64,000 bases of DNA, taken from assembly GCF_947172395.1 (NCBI RefSeq), contig NC_069102.1:5052442-5116441 (forward strand), in the 5' to 3' direction. This DNA is from Bicyclus anynana. Taxonomy: Eukaryota; Arthropoda; Insecta; Lepidoptera; Nymphalidae. The translations under genes were made by a program, and so were the position numbers. The notes beneath the pieces were generated by a model. The model was not told the DNA's origin. It saw nothing but the letters and a program-made list of their open reading frames with translations, and did not search any database. Positions 56,406-64,000 of the stretch are shown piece after piece (positions within the stretch are counted from its first letter, which is position 1; each line of letters begins with the position of its first letter).

Positions 56406-58435
56406 AATTAAGTATACGTAGCTAGTTAGGTACCTACTTGCATTTTAACCAGTGTCTTTTCTATTATATTTGTACCATTCGTATATTTGTAGAACTATAA
56501 TTCAGAACGTATCATTAGGCCCGCGATACCGATCATTATTCTGGGAATCGACATCGTTTACGTGGAATATTGAAAGTTGTTTAGTCAGGGTTGTCACATT
56601 TCCAACACATAAAATAAATTATGAAAAACATTCAAAAATCCTTCTATGAAATCCTTCTATAAAAACAACGAAGACCACATAGTGTATCTACTTATCAGTA
56701 GTTTGAGAAAATTGCGGATATGCAAACATACGTAAGGTTCGTATACCGAGCCTCCTTTTTAATGTCGGTTAAGATTCAATGTAACTTGGGTTTTTGGATT
56801 AAGTTTTTGTAAAATACTACACGAAATCAAGAACGAAACGTGTATTCGTATAGGGCATTGGGCTGCGGGGCTATAGTTATTGTCTTTAGAATTTTTCCCA
56901 CATTTTTCTAAAAGTAAAACATAATTCTTAACACACGATTATTCATATACCACGTGACAAAATTTACAACCACATAATATGTAGCCTAACCTACAACGTA
57001 TAACAATTTGTGTATTTCTATTTCCTCATACCTATAAGAATGCGAGTGCGAATAAAATCAGAATGACAACCCTATCTGTATTGCAAAGGCTCTCAACATT
57101 TTTCTCTCGTCCGCATGAAATCTTGCATGCATTAGCGATTATTTTCAACCTATATCAGATGCGTGCGTATAAATCTGTGAGGTGGATAGTCAATGTTTAT
57201 TCGTGTTTGTTTTTGATATAGTGTCTGTTAATCATTAACTTAGCGTTTTCTGCCACGATTTGATTAATACAGACAAGGAAGGATGAATAAACATTATTTA
57301 AATGGCTCTCTACCGCGCCAGACCTCCGTATAGGAGCGGGGATATGGAGCTTAGACCCACCAGTGCGGGTTAGCGGTGACAATTGACTCTTTCATCATCT
57401 CTCTTCCCTTATGGGGTCGGCAAAATATGTGAAATTCACATGCCTTTCACACACTCTAACTATCTCTTCTTTGAACTTCCTCGACTCTTGTGTCCTTGCA
57501 TTTGTAAATTCACCATTTTTCTAGTAATATGACTTTCATTCCTCTGCAATACATGTATGATAAGCAGATCTTTTACTCCTCAATATTTCTATTACTGGCG
57601 CCACTTTGAGGCTTCCTTTTATAAACTCATTCCTTATTTCATCCATTCTTGTCACACTACACATCCATCTCAACATTAAACTCTTCGGTCATTATTACAT
57701 GTAAACAATAATGACCGGACCGAAGCGACGGTTTAACATTATTTTGGAGTTTAAGTAGTACCACCACCAACCTTATAACTCCGGGAGGAGCGTTTTTACA
57801 CAGCGGCTCTTCTTTTTCGTTCGCACTTGGCCATGATGTTAGTCGTGCGTGTAGGTCTATTGGCGCTGGTCTCCGCTAGAGTAACTCTAGCCAGCCGAGC
57901 TCGCTCCAAAGGCTTAATAGGCCACCCAAGTCACCGAACGCTTCATGGAGTTTCACTAAGGGTATTAGGCGCTTTGTTTTGATACGTTCGTTCGAGGCAT
58001 CCTATCTGTGTTTCTTCTTCCTTTATGCATGCTCTGCATATAGGACTGTTATATCTAGAACTAGGAAGGTGTTTGTTTAATTACCAGTGTCCTGTTTGCA
58101 TCGGGTTATTGTTACGACATTGTGTACGCGACCTAAGTGTAACACAGATTTGTTGTATCGTGTTGAGGCAATGGGCGCGTGAAGTCGTGCGATGTCTCGC
58201 ACTGACGCAATCGGCGGATAATTGTTTTTCTCGCTAGGAATCTCGCAGCTGAAAGCAATAATTGGTGCAATCAAGACGAAACGCGGCGCAGTTGCACAAA
58301 TCCAGTTCTGTTATTGCTGTCTGCATCGATGAGTGTGGAATCTAGAGTTACATAGTTGTTTCTGTGAAGCGAGCGTTCAAATAATAATCAATACATATCC
58401 TATTAAGTAAATCCTAAGTTTCTTTGGATGTTTGG
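56406..58435. other. Non-coding stretch, no gene seen
   Basis: Contains a GATATGGAGCTTAGACCCAC repeat phrase (57343), a GC-richer zone 57780-57960 and the AGCCTCCTTTTTAATGTCGG repeat end (56748). No exon with splice support. Confidence 0.4.
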
Positions 58436-58439
58436 TACT

Positions 58440-58583
58440 ATTTAAAGCCGCAACTACTAAACCAATTTTGCTGAAATTTGGAATGGAGATAGATTTTACG
58501 CTGGATTAACTAATGGATAATTTTCATCTCGGAAAATCCATGGTTATCGAGGGAGGGAGCGGACGAAGTCGCTAGTAGATAAA
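58440..58583 (+). mobile_element. Helitron-like element 3' half
   Basis: AACCAATTTTGCTGAAATTT, GGAATGGAGATAGATTTTAC, GGAAAATCCATGGTTATCGA, then GCGGACGAAGTCGCTAGTA. Confidence 0.6.
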
Positions 58584-58589
58584 TACAAT

Positions 58590-59511
58590 TGAAGTGTCTA
58601 TCTGTGATTTCAAAATAACTAGTGTTTATGGTTATTTACTGATATTAAAACACAATCAAGGTTTTTCTAAAATTTTTGTCTGTTTTCTATACCTATGTCT
58701 GTCAAAAAATAATTGTTACTAAATAAATGCCTAATAAATTTGGTTAAGTAATAAAGGTAAAACAAATAAAGGAGGATGGCGAAAGTGGAAGTCATTCTCT
58801 GAAGTGTCGTACACTCATACATTTTTATTAATTAGAACTATTATTTTATAAGATGCTGGTAAAGAAAATATTTAGATTTTACAGAACGGGAATAAAGATT
58901 AAGTACTTCTATACTTAGCATAGTAAAATTGTTCTACTTGTTGCCTACGACCGAAACACCTTATCGTATTTATCATGGAATTACGCAGTTGTATGACAGC
59001 GGCGGTGTTTTTCACATTTATGTATAGATAGGGTACCTATTATTTTTAAGGTATATCTTTTTTCTTCCTGCTTTACAAGACTGCTTACCATTTGCTTTTT
59101 TCTTAGTTTAATCACGATGAACAACTATTAATAGGTTTCCATTATGTACGCTACTTCTATCTGCTAGTCCAAAAATACATGCAATCTCGCCATTCTCATT
59201 TACTTGTTGTTAATATCTGAAGATTTTACAAGAAATACCAACAACTCATACAGATAAAATTAAATTCAATGATTACACAGTATCGATGCAAAAATTCGCT
59301 CCAGGCAATATAATAGTATAATGACAATAATCGATTCTCACGATAGCGAATCGAGTCGGATCGGCATCCAGCTTCTAATTGTGGTTCGGCTGACAGCCCT
59401 CAATTTGCGCAGCTTCTGTTTCCCTCGGGCTGATCGAATGCTTCTAAACACGATATCTTGTTATAAAGGACCCTATTGAAATATATGGTAGGGCACAATC
59501 ACTCTTTAGTT
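58590..59511. other. Non-coding stretch, nothing recognised
   Basis: AT-rich, no gene or classified repeat seen. Confidence 0.45.
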
Positions 59512-59560
59512 TGTAACCGACTTCAAAAAAAGGAGGAGGTTCTCAATTCGAGTCTATGTT
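59512..59560 (+). repeat. CCGACTTCAAAAAAAGGAGG dispersed terminus
   Basis: TAACCGACTTCAAAAAAAGG then AGGAGGTTCTCAATTCGA. Seven copies of this short end occur in the window in both orientations, always near AT-rich non-coding DNA; at 49-100 and 61283 it is followed or preceded by a TTCGGCTGTATG-like phrase. Confidence 0.7.
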
Positions 59561-59564
59561 TTTA

Positions 59565-59778
59565 TCATCATCATCATTATCAACCTATATTCGGCTCACT
59601 GCTGAGCTCGAGTCTCCTCTTAGAATGAGAAGGGATAGGCCAATAGTCCACCACGCTGGCGAATGCGGATTGGCAGACTTCACACACGCAGAGAATTAAG
59701 AAAATTCCCTGGTGTGCAGGTTTCCTCACGATGTTTTCCTTCACCGTTTGAGACACGTGATATTTAATGTTTTTTATA
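59565..59778 (-). mobile_element. SINE-B copy, reverse, head missing
   Basis: (ATC)n tail at 59565, CGGCTCACTGCTGAGCTCGA, GGCAGACTTCACACACGCAG, GTTTCCTCACGATGTTTTCC. Confidence 0.82.
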
Positions 59779-59906
59779 ATGTCCGTTAATAATTTTAGTG
59801 TGATTTGAAATGTGAAGCTGTACCTAATATGACCCATTGGATATGATGGATACCTTTCCTGTGATTCGAAGAGCGAATATTTCAGTTATGTTCAGTTATG
59901 CTTCTG

Positions 59907-60089
59907 GCATTTTAAGAAATATCACGTGTCTCAAACGGTGAAGGTAAAACATCGTGAGGAAACCTGCTTACCTGAGAATTTTCTTATTTCTCTTTGTGTG
60001 TGCGTCTGCCAATCCGTTTTGGTGGACTATAAGCCTAACCCTTCTCATTCTGAGAGGAGACTCGTGCTCAACAGTGAGCCGAGTTGTTA
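59907..60089 (+). mobile_element. SINE-B copy, sense
   Basis: ATATCACGTGTCTCAAACGG, CATCGTGAGGAAACCTGCTT, CTCATTCTGAGAGGAGACTC. It faces the reverse copy at 59565-59778, so the pair forms a long imperfect inverted repeat. Confidence 0.8.
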
Positions 60090-60755
60090 AAGATAAATTT
60101 GTAATATCAAGTATTCGCGATTAAGCATAAATAACTACTGATTGAACGCTATAACATAGTTACATATTTAAAGGAACTTTCTTTGAAAAAAAATCAGTTT
60201 CGTTCCAAGCCAAGCTCAATCTATTACTGGTAAAATCCTTATGAATATAGTAAAAATCTGCTATCCAAAACCTTCATGTGGTTTAACTTATTAGTTGCTA
60301 CCTACAGACAACTACAGGTACCTAAAGACTGTGTGGTAAGCAACTATTAGGTAGTAGGATCTGAATGACTTTCGAATTTTGACGAATGACGAAGATTTGG
60401 CTGACACTGGCCCTTGCTCTGCAAAGTTATTCGATTTGTTTATTCATATATGGTTATACAACGTGTCGGGATGTGTGTTTCTAGCTTAATCGATAAAAAA
60501 ATCAAACAACTTAATAGTGTCAAAATATTGCGATCAAAATAATCTAAGTCCTGGCCAACGGCGCTCGTGACCGCACGCAAGTCGAATCAATGATCGTGGG
60601 TGCAGCTACAACTTATCCATATACGTATTTTTTATTTGCTAGCATTAAGTGTGATTTCGGCAGTCGCTGTATAAATTTAAAACATGTGATTTACTGTGTA
60701 AAAAAAATAAAAAAAAAATTCACAGTTTATTCGTAATTTTCATTATCTGTATTAG
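60090..60755. other. Non-coding stretch, nothing recognised
   Basis: AT-rich; no gene or classified repeat seen. Confidence 0.45.
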
Positions 60756-60760
60756 CTTAT

Positions 60761-60985
60761 TTGACTGCCTCCTTAATTATAGAAGATGGGATAGGACAAT
60801 TGGCTATTTTACAAAAAAATAGTAATTCTTTTAAGGGCAGTTGCATACGTTTTTATAATAAACTACCACATGAAGCTACTGGAATGTCTCTCAAAAAGTT
60901 CAAAGTGTTTATTAAACGCAAGCTTTTGGGAAAGGCTTATTATAGTGTTAATGATTATATTAATGATAAAAAAGCTTGCTGTTAA
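60761..60985 (+). mobile_element. Jockey-type LINE ORF2 C-terminal fragment
   Basis: Plus frame contains IRFYNKLPHEATGMSLKKFK and YYSVNDYINDKKAC, typical of the last ~60 residues of Jockey-like LINE proteins, stop at 60983-60985. The rest of the element is missing. Confidence 0.75.
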
Positions 60986-61443
60986 ACTGTAATATACGAC
61001 TGTGTGCTTAGTTTTAAATAAGTTTGTAAAATGGTGGTAAACAAAAAAAAACTTGGCTCATCAATACAAAATTATCAATTTAAAACACAAGGTTGATACT
61101 GTGAACCGTCGAGGAGTTCCCTTAACTGTCCTTCGTCTTCATCACCAGACCCATAAATAATACAGTCACAACCCATCTAGGTGGAATCAAACCCTTTAAA
61201 ACAAAAAAAAAATTAAAATCGGTCCATATATGACAGAACTATCGCTGGACATACATAAAAAATCAAAAAAAAAACATACATACAGCCGAACGTAGGAGTA
61301 GAACCTCCTTCTTTTTGGATTAATAAACTGATGAAAATGAACTGCAAAGCACGGTCTACAAAATTTATTAATATCTACGTAATGCAACCCACTGACAATG
61401 AAGTAAACTCACATGCCTCTCACTCACTCATTGTATAAGGTCA

Positions 61444-61959
61444 GTGTTTCAAGCCAATCCTTTAGATAGCTGTAAACCTCTGTTCAAAAACAATAAAATC
61501 TTACCGCTGCCATGCCTTTATATATTTGAAACGTTGCTGTTCGTAAAAAAGAATCCAACTCTGTTCCCTACCAAAAAACTAATGTGCCCAAACTGGCGGG
61601 GCAGGCAACCAAATAAAATCTGTGTGCCACCGAGACGGCTGGTTCTTCTCTCAAATAATTGCTTCTGTATGGCTGTTTCTTTGTACAATAAGCTTCCAGA
61701 ATCATATAAAACTATGCCCCTAATAAAGTTTAAGCGAATAATCTTCTCCATTTTAAATAATAAGAATTATTATAGTGTTGACGAGTACATGAATGACATG
61801 AAATTTTGTAATGTATAAATATTGACGTTTTATAATTGTAGGTATAATAAATTATTGTAAATTTCTGTAAATATTTGCACGCTGATATATCAGTAAATTG
61901 TGATGGAATTTTTTATCTATAGTGTAAGAACCATTGTAACCCACAGTTTCAGCAAATAA

Positions 61960-61990
<31 letters not shown>
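61444..61990 (+). mobile_element. Jockey-type LINE 3' end with (TTA)n tail
   Basis: An open frame to 61818 reads CKPLFKNNKILPLPCLYIFE, LLFVKKNPTLF and, at the end, SLYNKLPESYKTMPLIKFKR and YYSVDEYMNDMKF. The 3' UTR ends at AATAAATTATTATT microsatellite (about 61955-61990). 5'-truncated but with an uninterrupted frame, so rather young; related to but distinct from the fragment at 60761. Confidence 0.82.
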
Positions 61991-61991
<1 letters not shown>

Positions 61992-62025
61992 GCCTGCAGC
62001 GCTAACGGCTTGACAGTCGATAAAT

Positions 62026-62084
62026 CTGATCGTGTGTTGGTCGCGATGATGACATCATGTCGATCGTGACCAACACACGATCAG
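62026..62084. repeat. Hairpin, 22-bp arms
   Basis: CTGATCGTGTGTTGGTCGCG...(62026-62047) pairs with 62063-62084 with one mismatch, 15-base spacer. It lies just after the LINE's TTA tail. Confidence 0.88.
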
Positions 62085-62384
62085 TTTTATCAGCATGGGA
62101 GTTAACTTGATCGTCATTGGCTAACATAACGATAAGTAACCCACTGTCATAGCAACGTTCAAGTTTAGGCCATTTAGTTAATACCGTGATGATTTACACC
62201 TCGAAATGCGATCTGATAATGAATGCGGCGTATTAGTTTTGGAACTTTTTTAAACATCCCGAAATATAACTGCGCGTGTCAATATTAACGCAGGAGTCAT
62301 GTGTAGGGAGACCAATTTCTTCGCTTTCGTAGGACTAGTCCTTAAATAATGTAACTTCATTTTATTGGTGAAATTATTGTGTTC

Positions 62385-62590
62385 ATCATCATATCGGATT
62401 GGACGTTCACTGCAGGACATTGGCCTTTTATAGGGACTTCCAAAAATAACGCCATCCAGTAAATCTTTGCGACTCGCTTGATGTAAGACCACCTGGTGGA
62501 GGGTTGACCAACACTGCGCTTTTTAGTGCGGGGTCGCCATTCCAGCACCTTGGGACCCCAACGTCCATCGGCTCCTCGAACTATGTGACA
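62385..62590 (-). mobile_element. RTE-like LINE 3' end, reverse
   Basis: The minus strand encodes LEWRPRTKKRSVGQPSTRW, the typical RTE C-terminal signature, then a frameshift and the GGACGTTCACTGCAGGACAT-type tail. Confidence 0.7.
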
Positions 62591-62844
62591 AATTCGCGCG
62601 CGCGAAATTATATAAAAAATGGTTCAATTATCAGACTTAACTTATAACAAGCTGGCCCGGCAAACGCCATGTCATATTAATTTGGACCTAACAGTGATAC
62701 TAAATTCGTTGATACTCGTAAAAAAGGGGTAGCAGAGTGAAAAATACTTTAAAGCCTATTCTCCGCCATGTACAAAAACTAAATTAAAATCTTTCAAGTT
62801 GGTTCGGACGAACACCGTGACACGATATTCTATAGATCCTACTT

Positions 62845-63202
62845 AATATTATAAACGCGAAAGTTTGTATGGATGTTTGGATTTTTGTTACTCTATAACG
62901 CCGCTACTACTGAAGCGATTTAGCTGAAATTTGGAATGGAAATAGATTTTACACTGGATTATCCCGAAAAGATCCAAATTTCCCGAGATTTGTGAAAACT
63001 GATGATTTTGATGATATGAATGTTTGTTACTCTTTCACACCTCGACTACTTAACCGAATTAGCTGAAATTTGGTATTGAGATATATTATAGCATGGATTA
63101 ACACATACGCTACTTTTTATTCCGGAAAAATCCATGGTTTCCGAGGAATTTTTGAAAAACTAAATTCCACGCGGACGAAGTCGCGGGCGTCCGCTAGTAT
63201 TA
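62845..63202 (+). mobile_element. Helitron-like element with terminal hairpin and CTAG end
   Basis: Two body units in series (TTTAGCTGAAATTTGGAATG at 62919 and TTAGCTGAAATTTGGTATTG at 63059) then CGCGGACGAAGTCGCGGGCG and TCCGCTAGT: a clean hairpin GCGGACG...CGTCCGC directly before CTAG. Confidence 0.72.
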
Positions 63203-63822
63203 AATATTCATTAAATTATTTTCTTTAAAATTACTTTAATGTAGGCTGTATCACCATATTATTAGAGCTTGTAACTATTATTAAAAAATCACAGATTATA
63301 ACACGTTGGCCGTAGATTTACGTAGTTACTTCTCATCTATTTGGGATCCGAACAAAGATTCATAAATTATTTTGGAATCTATCGCGACAGGGAGCGTGGC
63401 GCGAGCTCCCGCCTAAATAATATTTAAATTTAGAACGGCGAAGGGATGGGACATGTGTGTCGTAACGCGTTTGGCGAAATGTGATTACAGTCCGTAATTA
63501 ACGCGTCGCTATTTGTGTAACAGACTATTCCACATATTACCATTTCTGAACGAAACTAAATGTGTTGGAATTTCGGACTATTGGTCTTAGAGCCTGTGAT
63601 GACGAGACCTTCGTATAATAATGTTGATTATTCCATTTTCCTAAACTAAGAATGCTGAATAAATATATAAATAATTAAGTAAGCACGGCAGCTATGGAGT
63701 TTGGTGTATATTGGCTTTGAGAGGTAGCAGGTAAGTGAACCTCAATCTAACATAATAAAAAGTTATTCTTTCATTATTAGGAAGCTACACCATATAACGG
63801 TGAAAGAGTTCATCTGCTAGAC

Positions 63823-63986
63823 GTTTTATCATTATTATCAACCCTTATTCGGTACGAGTCTCCTCCCAGAATGTGAAGGGCCTTAGTCCACCACGCTGGC
63901 CCAATGCGGATTGGCAGACTTCACACACGCAGAGAATTAGAAAAATTCTCAGTTATGCAGGTTTCCTCACAGTGATATTTAACTTT
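63823..63986 (-). mobile_element. SINE-B copy, reverse, truncated
   Basis: TTATCAACCCTTATTCGG, GGCCCAATGCGGATTGGCAG, TTCACACACGCAGAGAATTA, CAGGTTTCCTCACAGTGATA; an internal deletion removes the GATGTTTTCC block. Confidence 0.8.
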
Positions 63987-64000
63987 ATTTCATTTCAGTG

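Noticed and set aside
57780..58240. GC-richer zone with a 70-codon frame as a second promoter or exon
   Set aside because: The rise in GC is modest, there is no clear ATG-donor pair, and nothing is recognisable in the translation.

Overview
The window looks like nuclear DNA of a lepidopteran (moth or butterfly). It is AT-rich, has short exons split by repeat-filled introns, and carries the repeat classes typical of lepidopteran genomes: tRNA-headed SINEs, CR1-, Jockey- and RTE-like LINE tails, Helitron-like elements ending in a hairpin plus CTAG, and many short inverted-repeat elements. No species can be named from the sequence alone.

Three protein-coding loci can be supported. (1) On the minus strand, 10307 down to 178 and running off the left edge, is the N-terminal half of PIGG, the GPI ethanolamine phosphate transferase 2. 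Seven exons join in phase to 426 residues. (2) On the plus strand at 15656-17071 is a complete two-exon small heat shock protein of the lethal(2)essential-for-life type, 190 residues. (3) At about 28985-29504 is a GC- and CpG-rich island with a candidate first coding exon (ATG at 29457, ending in a perfect GTAAGT donor). No further exon of it is recognisable in the 34 kb downstream, so I read the right half of the window as a long intron or intergenic DNA. PIGG acts in the ER on GPI-anchor assembly and the heat shock protein is a cytosolic chaperone; nothing here suggests that the three loci share a pathway.

Layout: 1-10.3 kb PIGG with a 5'-truncated CR1-like LINE in one intron and a broken tandem copy of one PIGG exon in another; 10.3-15.6 kb intergenic with two MITE families; 15.6-17.1 kb sHSP; 17.1-28.9 kb repeat-rich, with a hAT-type MITE that has a perfect 8-bp target duplication and a nested SINE, a 551-bp direct duplication joined by perfect palindromes, a dead pogo-like transposase, two adjacent near-perfect hairpins and a pile-up of RTE fragments; 29-29.5 kb CpG island; 29.5-64 kb no convincing exons, but a five-copy 187-bp tandem array, an eight-copy ~230-bp array interrupted by a SINE, a ~1.4-kb element with identical 379-385-bp terminal direct repeats, and LINE 3' ends of Jockey type near 61 kb.

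No new multi-gene system is visible. The best leads are the PIGG exon copy whose differences are almost all synonymous, the palindrome whose spacer is inverted between two copies of a duplication, and the very young terminal-repeat element at 50.5-51.9 kb.
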